This document shows, in pieces, positions 8,868 to 17,761 of a DNA stretch of 64,000 bases. Within the stretch, counting starts at the first letter, position 1. Each line of letters begins with the position of its first letter. The DNA lies in assembly GCF_004342485.1 (NCBI RefSeq), contig NZ_SMBU01000009.1, positions 35,761 to 99,760 on the forward strand, given 5' to 3'. Origin of the DNA: Roseateles saccharophilus. Lineage in GTDB: Bacteria; Pseudomonadota; Gammaproteobacteria; Burkholderiales; Burkholderiaceae_C. The notes under the pieces were generated by a model that saw only the letters and a list, made by a program, of their open reading frames with translations, was not told the origin of the DNA and searched no databases. Both the position numbers and the translations under genes were made by a program.

Positions 8868-10904
8868 TCAGTTCGATGGCGCGGGTTCGACCGGTTCGGA
8901 TTCGTCGACGTCGATGGCCAGCGCAATCGGTGCTGCGGCGGCCTCGAGTTCGTCGTCGTCGCCCTCGGGCTCCTCGGTGGCGGCCACCTCGTCCAGGCGT
9001 TCGACCAGCGTCGCGTGCACGTCCAGCGTCATCTCGTCCAGGCCGGTGATGCGCAACTTCACATGGCTGCCGCGCGGCAGGCTCTCGCAGCCCAGGGCCT
9101 TGAAGACCAGCGGCAGGTCATCGGCGCGCACCAGGCCTTCCTTCATGACGGTGGCGGTCAGCTCGGTGATGCCGTTCTGGGCCAGGTGGCGCAGCGTCCA
9201 GAAACGCTCGATGCCGTTCTGGAAGCCGTTGTAGGCCGCGTAGGCGGACTCGAAGGCCGAGATGATGGAGAAGAGCTGGGCATCCTTGGGCTTGAAGGGC
9301 GCCACCAGCGCCGCCGTCTTGCCGTGGCGGGCGGCCGCGATGATCTGCCACTGGTTGGCCAGGTCGACATAGCGGCGCAGCGGCGAGCTGGCCCAGGTGT
9401 AGCTGGCCACCCCCATGCCGGCATGCGGCAGGGCCTTGACGCCCATGCGCACCTTGATGCCGGGCGCCAGGCTGGCCTGGCTGCGGTAGATGCCGGGCAG
9501 GCCCAGTTCGGCCAGCCAGCCACCCCAGGCGGAGTTGGCCAGGATCATGGCCTCGGCCACGATCAGGTCCAGCGAGCTGCCGCGGGCGCGCACGCTGATC
9601 TCGACCGTCTCGTCGCCCTTGGGCGGCTCGTTGCGTTCGCCGGCGAGGCGGAAGTTGTAGTCGGGCCGGTTGAAGTTCTCCGGCTTGCCGCGCACGACCT
9701 CGCGCTGTGCCTTCAGCTGCCTGGCCAGGCGCCAGGCAAAGGCGAGCTCGGGCGCGAAGGCGTAGTCCGCCGGGGCCTGGCCCGACAGGCTGGCGTCGGT
9801 GACGATGCCGTCCAGCCGGTCGTGGCGCAGGTTGGCGGCGATGTGCACGCGCTCCAGCTTCGTTTCCTTCGCGCGGATTTCCAGCGTCGCCTCGTCCATC
9901 GTGAAGTAGATGGACACGGCCGGGCAGTCGCGGCCCTCGATCAGCGTGTAGGCCTGCACGACCTCGTCGGGCAGCATCGTGATCTTCCAGCCTGGCATAT
10001 AGACCGTGGACAGGCGCTCGCGGGCGACCTTGTCGATGGCCGAGTCCGGCGTGATGGCCAGGCCCGGCGCCGCGATGTGCACGCCGAAGACGACGGTGCC
10101 CGTGCCCAGGCCCTGCACGGACAGCGCGTCGTCGATCTCGGTGGTCTGCGAGTCGTCGATGGAGAAGGCCTGCACCGGGCTCAGCGCCAGCTCGTCCTTG
10201 ATCTCCGGCGCGGTCAGCGCGGGGAAGCCCACGCCCTTGGCGAAGTTCTCGAACAGGAAGCGCTTCCAGTGGAACTGGTAGGCGCTGGTGATGGCGCCCG
10301 CCCCCTGCAGCAGGTCCAGCGGCGCCTTGTGCGAACGCTTGGCCGCCTCGACGACGGCCTTGTACTCGGGGCCGTTCTTGTCGGGCTTGAACAGGATCTT
10401 GTAGATCTGGTCCTGGATGGGCTGGGGGCAGGCGCCCTGGACCAGCTCCTCGGCCCAGGCTTCGATCTGCAGCGCCTGCTGGCGCTTGCGCTCGATGCCG
10501 AGCAGCGCGGCCTTGACCGTCTCCTCGGGGGCCTTCTTGAACTGGCCCTTGCCGGCGCGGCGGAAGTAGTGCGGCGCGTCGAAGAGGCGCAGGAGCGCGG
10601 CGGCCTGCTGCACGACGCCGGCCTTGGCGTCGAAATAGTCGCGGGCCAGGTCGGCGAAGCCGAACTCGCCCTCGGGCGCGAACTCCCAGGCCAGGTCCAG
10701 GTCGATGTCGTCGGCCAGCGCGCGGGCGTCGGCCAGCAGCACGGCGGGCGCCGGCTGCTCGAACTTCAGCAGCACATTGGCGGCCTTGACCTTGACCCGC
10801 TTGCCCGAGTCGAGTTCCACCTGCATCGAGGCATCGGCCTCGCTCATCACACGGCCGGCGAGGAATTTCCCGGCGTCATCGAACAGCGCAAAGGTCACAG
10901 ACAT
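8868..10904 (-). CDS. RNB-domain exoribonuclease (RNase II family)
   Basis: 678 residues from ATG at 10904 (MSVTFALFDDAG); the frame is open far upstream through the esterase gene, but that part shows no homology. The N-terminal OB-like region is followed by the RNB domain with its metal-binding acidic cluster (AFSIDDSQTTEIDDALSV), VFGVHIA, YMPGWKITMLP and the late motif YTWASSPLRRYVDLANQ. A short S1-like C-terminal part ends in an acidic tail. RNase II enzymes degrade single-stranded RNA 3' to 5'. It is shorter than RNase R. It overlaps nothing but sits one base from the TonB-like gene. Confidence 0.93.
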   Translation of the reverse strand: MSVTFALFDDAGKFLAGRVMSEADASMQVELDSGKRVKVKAANVLLKFEQPAPAVLLADARALADDIDLDLAWEFAPEGEFGFADLARDYFDAKAGVVQQAAALLRLFDAPHYFRRAGKGQFKKAPEETVKAALLGIERKRQQALQIEAWAEELVQGACPQPIQDQIYKILFKPDKNGPEYKAVVEAAKRSHKAPLDLLQGAGAITSAYQFHWKRFLFENFAKGVGFPALTAPEIKDELALSPVQAFSIDDSQTTEIDDALSVQGLGTGTVVFGVHIAAPGLAITPDSAIDKVARERLSTVYMPGWKITMLPDEVVQAYTLIEGRDCPAVSIYFTMDEATLEIRAKETKLERVHIAANLRHDRLDGIVTDASLSGQAPADYAFAPELAFAWRLARQLKAQREVVRGKPENFNRPDYNFRLAGERNEPPKGDETVEISVRARGSSLDLIVAEAMILANSAWGGWLAELGLPGIYRSQASLAPGIKVRMGVKALPHAGMGVASYTWASSPLRRYVDLANQWQIIAAARHGKTAALVAPFKPKDAQLFSIISAFESAYAAYNGFQNGIERFWTLRHLAQNGITELTATVMKEGLVRADDLPLVFKALGCESLPRGSHVKLRITGLDEMTLDVHATLVERLDEVAATEEPEGDDDELEAAAAPIALAIDVDESEPVEPAPSN

Positions 10905-10921
10905 AGGGTCGTGATTGTCCC

Positions 10922-11512
10922 TTACGCCAGCAGGTGCGCCGCGACGCCGGGCAGGTGGGCCTCGAAGTCGCTCAAGCCGTGGTCGCTGCCGTCCAGCACC
11001 TCGCCGTCGCAGCCGCTGTAGCGGGCCAGCATCTCGCGCCAGTCCAGCAGTTCGTCGCCCTTGGCGATCAGCGCGTAGTAGCGCGCCGGGTTGGCCAGCC
11101 GCGCCGGCGGCGCCAGCGCGGCCAGTTCGGCCACATGCCGGGCCGTGAAGTCGAACTTCAGCGTCGGGTCGTGCCAGGCCGTCTGCGGGCCGATGTGGTG
11201 CGACAGGTCGCGGGCCGGGTCGACGGCCGGGTTCAGCACGGCCACGCGCCAGCCATGGTGGGCGGGCTGCTCGGCCAGCGAGGTCGCGTAGAAGCCGCCC
11301 AGCGAGCTGCCGATGACGGCCGATCCGGAGGCCGGCCAGCCGGCGACGAGTTCGGCCGTTAGGGCCATGGCCTCGCGCGGCGAGGGCGGCAACTGCGGGC
11401 AGGCGAAAACGAGGCCGGGTTGCCCGGCTGCCCAGGCGGCCATGCGGCGCGCCTTGGCCGAGTTCGGCGAGGAGCGGAAACCATGCAGATAGAGCAGATA
11501 CGTGAGGGCCAT
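10922..11512 (-). CDS. YqiA-like esterase (UPF0227, alpha/beta hydrolase)
   Basis: 196 residues from ATG at 11512 (MALTYLLYLHGF). The YLHGFRSSPNSAKA opening, the nucleophile elbow IGSSLGGFYAT, the acid-bearing segment LIAKGDELLDW and the C-terminal catalytic-His region DGSDHGLSDFE fit the YqiA/UPF0227 esterase family. The natural substrate is unknown. It ends 17 bases before the exonuclease start, so the two are probably in one transcript. The 112-base gap to the divergent metalloprotease gene must hold both promoters. Confidence 0.9.
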   Translation of the reverse strand: MALTYLLYLHGFRSSPNSAKARRMAAWAAGQPGLVFACPQLPPSPREAMALTAELVAGWPASGSAVIGSSLGGFYATSLAEQPAHHGWRVAVLNPAVDPARDLSHHIGPQTAWHDPTLKFDFTARHVAELAALAPPARLANPARYYALIAKGDELLDWREMLARYSGCDGEVLDGSDHGLSDFEAHLPGVAAHLLA

Positions 11513-11624
11513 GACGGAAGTTTTTGCGTGGGGTTTTGTGCGCCGCCGACGGGGGCGGGCGCCGATTGACGCGAGTGTCGCCGCCCGCCACAGTGGCCGC
11601 CTTTCGTTTCCCCTGGACACCTCA

Positions 11625-14288
11625 ATGATCCCGATGTCCCGCTCCGCGCTCGCCGTGGCCGCGTTGCTCGCCCTGTCCGCGCTGGCGCAGGCCCAGCCGC
11701 CCGCCGCACCCGGCGCTGCCGCGTCGGCGCCCGCGGCCCGCCCGCCCGTCGACCCGACCGCGCCCAAGCCCTTTGCCGACGTCATCAAGGGCGCGAAGGA
11801 ACAGCCGGGCCTGTTCCCGATCTGGCGCAAGGACGAAAAGGTCTGGATCGAGATCCCGAAGGAGTACTTCAACAAGCCCTTCCTGTTCAGCGTCAACGTC
11901 GCCAACGCGGTCGGCGAGCGCGGCCTCTACGCCAGCCAGATGCTGGGCGACGAGCTGGCCGAGTGGCGCCGCGTCGGCAACCATGTGCAGCTGATCGCGC
12001 TGAACACCAAGTTCCGCGCCGACAACGCGTCGAGCAAGCTTGCCGTCGAGCAGGCCTTCTCGCCCAGCCTGATCGCGGCCGGCCCGGTGGCCAGCGCCGA
12101 CCACCCGGACCGCAAGTCCGTGCTGGTGGATGCCAGCGGCCTGCTGCTGAACGACATCCCCGGCTACTCGACGCGCCTGGAGCTGGCCTACCGCCTGCCC
12201 TATGCGCCCGACCGCGCCAACTCCTTCATCGAGGCCAGCCGCGCCGACGCCCAGGTCTCCACGCTGACCGCGCGCGTGCATTTCGCGACGGCCCGCATCC
12301 CCGCGCCGCCGCTGATCCCGACGCCCGTGCCGATGCCGTCGCCGCCCCAGGCCACGCCCGATCCGCGCTCGATGTTCTTCAGCTTCGTCTACAGCCTCCG
12401 TGCGCTGCCCGAGGCGCCCGCGGCCATCCGCCTCGCCGACCCGCGCCTGGGCCATTTCTCCGAGACCTACAGCAACCTCGGCGACGATCTCAAGGCCAAC
12501 CCGCGCGTGCACATGATCGCCCGCTGGCGCCTGGAGAGGAAGGACCCGGCGGCGGCCCTGTCCGAGCCCGTGCAGCCCATCGTCTACTGGCTGGACAAGA
12601 ACATCCCGGCCAAGTACCGCGAGTCGGTCAAGGCCGGCATCCTGGAGTGGAACAAGGCCTTCGAGAAGATCGGCTTCAAGGACGCCGTCGTGGTCAGGCA
12701 GCAGCCCGACGACGCTGACTGGGACAACATGGATTCGACCCACGCGTCCATCCGCTGGTTCACCGGCGCCGACGTCGGCTTCGCCATCGGCCCGAGCAAC
12801 CGCGACCCGCGCACCGGCGAGATCCTGGACGCCGACATCGGCATGAGCGACGTCTTCGGCCGTGGCAGCCGCCGCTTCGCCGTGGACGACGTGCTGTCGG
12901 GGGGCCAGGCCCAGGCCCTCGGCGCCTGGATGGGCGAGCGCAGCAGCCAGGCCCTGGCCGAGCAGCAGTGCAGCTATATGGCCGACCAGGCCGACGAACT
13001 CGGCTTCGCGCTCGACCTGCTGGCCTTGCGCGATGGCATGGACATGAACGGCCCCGAGGCCGAGGCGCTGGCCCAGGCCGTCGTGAAGGACGTCGTCATG
13101 CACGAGGTCGGCCACACGCTCGGCCTGAAGCACAACTTCCGTTCGTCCACGACTGTCACCCAGGCCCAGCTCAAGGACAAGGCCTGGACCGAGGCCCACG
13201 GCATCTCCAACTCGGTGATGGACTACAACGCCTACAACCTGCCGCTCAAGGGCGAGCCGCGCGCCAGCCTGACGAACACGACGCTGGGTGCCTACGACTA
13301 CTGGGCCATCGAGTACGCCTACAGGACCCTCCCGGCCGAGCAGGAGGCGGCCGAGCTGGCCAGGATCGCCGCGCGCTCGACCGAGCCGCAGCTGGCCTAT
13401 GGCGACGACTTCGACCAGGGCGTCGGCGGCCCCTACGACGGCTTCGACCCGCGCACCAACCAGCGCGACCTCGGCGACGACCCGCTGGCCTATGCGAAGA
13501 AGCGGCTCAAGCTCAGCCAGGAGCTGTGGGAGCGTGTGCAGGGCCGCCCGGCCTCGGTCGGCGACGACCCGCTGCGCAACCGCCGCTCCGTCTTCGAGAG
13601 CTTCCGCCAGCTGGCGCTCACGGCCAACAACGTCAGCAAATACGTGGGCGGCATGTATGCCGAGCGCGTGGTGCCGGGCGTCACGTCGGGGCCGGCCTTC
13701 AAGCCGGTGGACAACGCCCAGCAGCGCGAGGCCCTGCGCTTCATCGCCACCGGCCTGCTGTCCAGCGACTCGTTCAGGTTTCGCCCCGAGTTCCTGACCA
13801 GCCAGACGCTGGACTACAACGAGTCGGACCGCGGCCTGCCGCTGTCCATCCCGGATGCCGTCGCCGCGCTGCAGGGCCGCGTGCTGGACCGGCTGATGTC
13901 GCCCAACACCGCGCGCCGCCTCATCGAGATGGGCGGCTACCTGCCCGAGGCCCAGCGCAAGGGCGCGGTGTCGCTCAGCGAGGTCTACGGCACGCTGCAG
14001 GCGGCCATCTTCAGCGAGGTCAAGGCCGGCGCCGAGGTCGACCGCATGCGCCGCAGCCTGCAGCGCGAATACATCAAGCGCCTGCAGGCCCAGCTGAACC
14101 GCTCGACCAATGGTGCAACGGTCTATGCCGACGCCTTCTCGATGGCCCGCTGGCACGCGAGTCAGCTCGCCAACGAGCTGCGCGCGGCGGCGGCCAAGCC
14201 GGGCCTGTCGGTCGAGACCCGCGCCCATCTGGCGGAGCTGCAGGACATGCTGAACAGCATGCTCAAGGCCTCGCTGGTGAGGAGTTGA
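11625..14288 (+). CDS. Secreted zinc-dependent metalloprotease (DUF5117/DUF4953 type)
   Basis: 887 residues from ATG at 11625 (a second ATG at 11634 is also possible). A Sec signal peptide (LAVAALLALSALAQAQ) precedes a proline/alanine linker. The catalytic domain contains the gluzincin-like motif HEVGHTLGLKHNF with His493, Glu494 and His497, preceded by a DUF5117-like N-terminal domain and followed by DUF4953-like C-terminal sequence. Expected location is the periplasm or outside the cell. The gene is solitary, with a dispersed structured repeat directly after its stop. Substrate is unknown. Confidence 0.93.
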   Translation: MIPMSRSALAVAALLALSALAQAQPPAAPGAAASAPAARPPVDPTAPKPFADVIKGAKEQPGLFPIWRKDEKVWIEIPKEYFNKPFLFSVNVANAVGERGLYASQMLGDELAEWRRVGNHVQLIALNTKFRADNASSKLAVEQAFSPSLIAAGPVASADHPDRKSVLVDASGLLLNDIPGYSTRLELAYRLPYAPDRANSFIEASRADAQVSTLTARVHFATARIPAPPLIPTPVPMPSPPQATPDPRSMFFSFVYSLRALPEAPAAIRLADPRLGHFSETYSNLGDDLKANPRVHMIARWRLERKDPAAALSEPVQPIVYWLDKNIPAKYRESVKAGILEWNKAFEKIGFKDAVVVRQQPDDADWDNMDSTHASIRWFTGADVGFAIGPSNRDPRTGEILDADIGMSDVFGRGSRRFAVDDVLSGGQAQALGAWMGERSSQALAEQQCSYMADQADELGFALDLLALRDGMDMNGPEAEALAQAVVKDVVMHEVGHTLGLKHNFRSSTTVTQAQLKDKAWTEAHGISNSVMDYNAYNLPLKGEPRASLTNTTLGAYDYWAIEYAYRTLPAEQEAAELARIAARSTEPQLAYGDDFDQGVGGPYDGFDPRTNQRDLGDDPLAYAKKRLKLSQELWERVQGRPASVGDDPLRNRRSVFESFRQLALTANNVSKYVGGMYAERVVPGVTSGPAFKPVDNAQQREALRFIATGLLSSDSFRFRPEFLTSQTLDYNESDRGLPLSIPDAVAALQGRVLDRLMSPNTARRLIEMGGYLPEAQRKGAVSLSEVYGTLQAAIFSEVKAGAEVDRMRRSLQREYIKRLQAQLNRSTNGATVYADAFSMARWHASQLANELRAAAAKPGLSVETRAHLAELQDMLNSMLKASLVRS

Positions 14289-14506
14289 CCCCTCGCCTGG
14301 CCTCGCGTCGCTGAACGCGAGCGAGTCTGGTCGGTCTTGCAGACCGCGCTGCGGCTTGCGCCGCAGCTCTTCGGCAGGCACAAGGCGCTCACTGGGCGCC
14401 TTGTGTCCGGCCTCAGCCCTCGCGGGGACGGCGATGTCCGCGGCATCGAACCGCGAACACATCGCCAGCGCGGGCCGGCTTGGGGCGGCCCGGCGCTCGG
14501 CCCGCA
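14289..14506 (+). repeat. Dispersed structured repeat, copy B (3' of metalloprotease gene)
   Basis: This fills most of the 304-base gap between the metalloprotease stop and the thioesterase start. Hairpins in order: CTCGCG/CGCGAG (14302-14321); GCTGCGGC-TTGC-GCCGCAGC (14348-14367); CACAAGGCGC pairing with GCGCCTTGTG (14379-14405); GGCGATG pairing with CATCGCC (14430-14466) around an inner CGCGG/CCGCG stem. It closes with the conserved GGGCCGGCTTGGGGCGGCCC block (14472-14491). It begins immediately after the stop codon. The remaining 86 bases (14507-14592) contain only a weak -10-like TAGGAT at 14561. Confidence 0.9.
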
Positions 14507-14592
14507 ATCCGAGGGCATGCGCCAGAGCAAGGCCGACTGCGATGCCGGTTTTTTGGTCGCTAGGATCGGCGCAGTTTCAACAGGAGAGATGC

Positions 14593-15003
14593 ATGGCCGA
14601 TGCGGCGCACTGCAATCAATCGGGAGTCGGCATGCTGCCGGGTCATCTGGGCATCGTCGTCACGCACGTGGGCAATGGCGAGGCGCATGCCGAGCTGGCC
14701 GTGCGGCGCGAGCTGATGGCGTCCAACGGCTTCCTGCACGCCGGCAGCGTCGTCACACTGGCCGATACCTGCGCCGGCTACGGCTGCCTGGACAACCTGC
14801 CCGAAGGCGCGGTCGGCTTCACGACCGTGGAGCTGAAGTCCAATTTCCTCGGCACCGCCCGCGAGGGCAGCATCGCCTGCGTGGCCAAGGCCGTGCACCT
14901 GGGCCGGACGACCCAGGTCTGGGACGCGGTCGTCACGAACCAGGACACGGGCAAGACCATGGCCTTGTTCCGCTGCACGCAGATGGTGCTTTACGGCAAG
15001 TGA
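14593..15003 (+). CDS. PaaI-family hotdog thioesterase
   Basis: 136 residues. AGGAGA at 14582-14587, five bases before ATG 14593, decides the start. The hotdog-fold signature SNGFLHAGSVVTLADTCAGYG and the strand ELKSNFLGTAREG fit the PaaI/YdiI group, which hydrolyses acyl- or aryl-CoA thioesters. The usual HGG motif reads HAG here. No CoA-pathway genes are adjacent, so the substrate cannot be inferred. It is convergent with mpl. Confidence 0.88.
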   Translation: MADAAHCNQSGVGMLPGHLGIVVTHVGNGEAHAELAVRRELMASNGFLHAGSVVTLADTCAGYGCLDNLPEGAVGFTTVELKSNFLGTAREGSIACVAKAVHLGRTTQVWDAVVTNQDTGKTMALFRCTQMVLYGK

Positions 15004-15007
15004 GCGG

Positions 15008-15046
15008 CTATCTGGCCAGTGCGGCCAGCAGCCTGTCGTGGATGCC
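15008..15046 (-). pseudogene. Fossil of a second mpl 3' end
   Basis: Read on the minus strand this gives GIHDRLLAALAR followed by TAG, closely matching the real Mpl C-terminus GIHDKLLQSLAARA, whose stop lies only 14 bases upstream. Codons differ at many third positions, so it is an older or foreign homologous tail, not a simple recent duplication. It could be left over from recombination that replaced the end of mpl. Confidence 0.6.
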
Positions 15047-15059
15047 GCTCTTCGGGCCT

Positions 15060-16427
15060 TCAGGCCCGGGCGGCCAAGCTTTGCAATAGCTTGTCGTGAA
15101 TGCCGCCAAAGCCGCCATTGCTCATGCACAGCAGATGGTCGCCCGGCTTCGCGGCCTTGACGACGGCTGCCACCAGCGCGTCCACATCCGCGCCGACCAC
15201 GGCCTGGGCGCCCATCGGCGCCAGCGCTTCCTTGGCGTCCCAGCTCAGCCCCTGCTGATTGCAGAAGGCCAGGTCGGCCTCCTCCAGCGCCCAGGGCAAC
15301 TGGGCCTTCATCGTGCCCAGCTTCATCGTGTTGGAGCGCGGCTCGAAGATGGCCAGGATGCGTTCGGCCGGCGCGATGCGGCGGCGCAGGCCGTTGATGG
15401 TCGTGCGGATGGCCGTGGGATGGTGGGCGAAGTCGTCGTAGACCTTGATGCCGCCCACCTCGCCGCGCAGCTCCATGCGGCGGCGCACGTTCTGGAATTC
15501 GGCGAGGGCCGCAGCCGACTGCTCGGGTGACACGCCCACATGCTCGGCCGCCGCGATGGCGGCCAGCGCGTTGAGCTGGTTGTGCTCGCCGATCAGGCCC
15601 CACTCCACGCGCGCGACCTTGAGGCTGCCGCGCAGCACGTCGAAGGCCTGCGGTTCGCCGCGGGCGCGCAGCATGCCAGCCTCTTCCTTCTTCGCGCCGA
15701 AGCGCTGCAGCCCGCTCCAGCAGCCGCGCGCGATGACGCGCTGCAGCGCCTCCTCGCGGGCGTTGACGACGAGCAGGCCGCTGGCCGGCACCGTGCGCAC
15801 GAGGTGGTGGAACTGGGTCTCGATGGCGGCCAGGTCCGGAAAGATGTCGGCGTGGTCGTGCTCGAGATTGTTCAGGACGGCCGTGCGCGGCCGGTAGTGC
15901 ACGAACTTGCTGCGCTTGTCGAAGAAGGCGGTGTCGTACTCGTCGGCTTCAATCACGAAGGCCTTGCCCTCGCCGAGCCGGGCCGACACGCCGAAGTTCT
16001 GCGGCACGCCGCCGACCAGGAAGCCGGGCTTCTGACCAGCGTGCTCCAGGATCCAGGCCAGCATGGACGTCGTCGTCGTCTTGCCGTGCGTGCCGGCCAC
16101 GGCCAGCACATGCCGCCCCTGCAGCACATGCTCGGCCAGCCACTGCGGGCCCGAGACATAGGGCAGGCCGGCGTCGAGGATGGCCTCCATCAGCGGGAAG
16201 CGCTCGCCGCGCGTGACGACGTTGCCGATGACGAAGACGTCGGGCTTGAGCGCCAGCTGCTCGGCGCCGAAGCCCTCGATGAGGGCTATGCCCAGCGCTT
16301 CGAGCTGGGTGCTCATCGGCGGGTAGCCGTTGGCGTCGCAGCCGGTGACCTTGTGGCCGGCCTCGCGTGCCAGCGCCGCCAGGCCGCCCATGAAGGTGCC
16401 GCAGATGCCGAGGATGTGCAGATGCAT
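15060..16427 (-). CDS. mpl: UDP-N-acetylmuramate:tripeptide ligase Mpl
   Basis: 455 residues from ATG at 16427 (MHLHILGICGTFMGGLAALAR), a start typical of Mpl. The enzyme reattaches the recycled tripeptide L-Ala-D-Glu-mDAP to UDP-MurNAc during peptidoglycan recycling. The Mur-ligase P-loop GTHGKTTTTSML, the acidic motif IEADEYDTAFFD and the late FEPRSNTMKLG are visible. It differs from MurC by the FMGGLA opening. It lies 28 bases downstream of hemL. A hairpin (CGGGCC-TTCA-GGCCCG, 15054-15069) overlaps its stop, and a fossil of a homologous tail follows. Confidence 0.95.
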   Translation of the reverse strand: MHLHILGICGTFMGGLAALAREAGHKVTGCDANGYPPMSTQLEALGIALIEGFGAEQLALKPDVFVIGNVVTRGERFPLMEAILDAGLPYVSGPQWLAEHVLQGRHVLAVAGTHGKTTTTSMLAWILEHAGQKPGFLVGGVPQNFGVSARLGEGKAFVIEADEYDTAFFDKRSKFVHYRPRTAVLNNLEHDHADIFPDLAAIETQFHHLVRTVPASGLLVVNAREEALQRVIARGCWSGLQRFGAKKEEAGMLRARGEPQAFDVLRGSLKVARVEWGLIGEHNQLNALAAIAAAEHVGVSPEQSAAALAEFQNVRRRMELRGEVGGIKVYDDFAHHPTAIRTTINGLRRRIAPAERILAIFEPRSNTMKLGTMKAQLPWALEEADLAFCNQQGLSWDAKEALAPMGAQAVVGADVDALVAAVVKAAKPGDHLLCMSNGGFGGIHDKLLQSLAARA

Positions 16428-16455
16428 GTCGGTCCGCCCCAAAGGGCGTGAGAGA

Positions 16456-17742
16456 TCAGCGCAAGGCGGTGCGCGCGGCCGCGAGGGTGGCGTCGATGTC
16501 GGCCTGGCTGTGCGCCGCCGAAACGAAACCTGCTTCGTACAAGGCCGGAGCAAGATAGATGCCCGCGTCGAGCATCGCGTGGAAGAAGCGGTTGAAGCGC
16601 TCCTTGTCCGTCGTCATGACGGTGGTGTAGTTCTGCGGCAGCTCGGGCAGCAGGAAGAAGCCGAACATGCCGCCTTCGCAGTCGGCGCTGAAGGGCAGGC
16701 CGTTCTCGGCCGCCACGGCCTTCAGTCCGTCGACGAGCTGCTGCGTCTTGGCGGACAGGGACTCGAAGAAGCCCGGCTTCTGGATCTCCTTCAGGGTCGC
16801 CAGCCCGCAGGCCGTCGCCACCGGGTTGCCGGACAGCGTGCCGGCCTGGTAGACGCCGCCCAGCGGCGCCAGGTGCTGCATGACCTCGCGCTTCGCGCCG
16901 AAGGCCGCCAGCGGCATGCCGCCGCCGATGACCTTGCCGAACACCGAGATGTCGGGCGCGAAGCCGGGGATGAGCCTGGCGTAATGGCCCTGGGCCGACG
17001 CGAGGCCGACGCGAAAGCCCGTCATCACCTCGTCCAGCACCAGCAGCGCGCCGTGCTGCGTGCACAGGCGGCGCAGCGCGGTCATGAAGGGCAGGGACGC
17101 GCGCACGAAGTTCATGTTGCCGGCAATCGGCTCGACGATGACGCAGGCCAGCTCGGCGCCGTGCTCGGCGAAGGCGGCTTCCAGCTGCGCGACGTTGTTG
17201 TATTCCAGGACCACCGTGTCCGCCGCCGCGCCGGGCGTGACGCCGGCGCTGGTCGGGTGGCCGAAGGTGGCCAGGCCCGAGCCGGCCTTCACGAGCAGGG
17301 CGTCGGTGTGGCCGTGGTAGCAGCCCTCGAACTTGATGAACTTGGGTCGACCGGTGGCGCCGCGAGCGAGCCGGATGGCGCTCATCGTCGCCTCGGTGCC
17401 CGAGCTGACGAGGCGGACCTGGTCGATGCTGGGCACGAGGTTCAGGATCTCCTCGGCCAGCTCGATCTCGCGCTCGGTCGGCGCGCCGAAGGAGAAGCCC
17501 TCGGTGGCGGCCTTCTGCACGGCCTCGAGCACGGCCGGGTGGCCGTGGCCCAGGATCATCGGCCCCCAGGAGCCGATGTAGTCGATGTAGCGCCGGCCTT
17601 CGGCGTCCCAGATGTAGGCGCCCTCGCCGCGGGCGATGAAGCGCGGCGTGCCGCCGACGGCGCGGAAGGCGCGCACGGGGGAGTTCACGCCACCGGGAAT
17701 GACGCGCGCGGCGCGCTCGAACAACTGCGAATTGGTAACCAT
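16456..17742 (-). CDS. hemL: Glutamate-1-semialdehyde 2,1-aminomutase
   Basis: 428 residues from ATG at 17742 ([26 protein letters not shown]). This PLP enzyme makes 5-aminolevulinate for heme and other tetrapyrroles. Class III aminotransferase motifs are intact: [34 protein letters not shown], and [11 protein letters not shown] with the PLP lysine. Spacing of 19 bases to thiD upstream and 28 bases to mpl downstream suggests one transcript. Confidence 0.97.
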   Translation of the reverse strand: MVTNSQLFERAARVIPGGVNSPVRAFRAVGGTPRFIARGEGAYIWDAEGRRYIDYIGSWGPMILGHGHPAVLEAVQKAATEGFSFGAPTEREIELAEEILNLVPSIDQVRLVSSGTEATMSAIRLARGATGRPKFIKFEGCYHGHTDALLVKAGSGLATFGHPTSAGVTPGAAADTVVLEYNNVAQLEAAFAEHGAELACVIVEPIAGNMNFVRASLPFMTALRRLCTQHGALLVLDEVMTGFRVGLASAQGHYARLIPGFAPDISVFGKVIGGGMPLAAFGAKREVMQHLAPLGGVYQAGTLSGNPVATACGLATLKEIQKPGFFESLSAKTQQLVDGLKAVAAENGLPFSADCEGGMFGFFLLPELPQNYTTVMTTDKERFNRFFHAMLDAGIYLAPALYEAGFVSAAHSQADIDATLAAARTALR

Positions 17743-17761
17743 CGGAAACGAATGAAGGGGT

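Noticed and set aside
10905-11591. N-terminal extension of the RNB exonuclease to 907 residues
   Set aside because: The extra 228 codons lie across the YqiA-like gene in another frame and show arginine/glycine-rich shadow composition; homology begins at MSVTFALFDDAG.
15054-15069. Hairpin over the mpl stop codon as an intrinsic terminator
   Set aside because: Stem is short (6 pairs) with no T-run on the minus strand; kept only as a remark.
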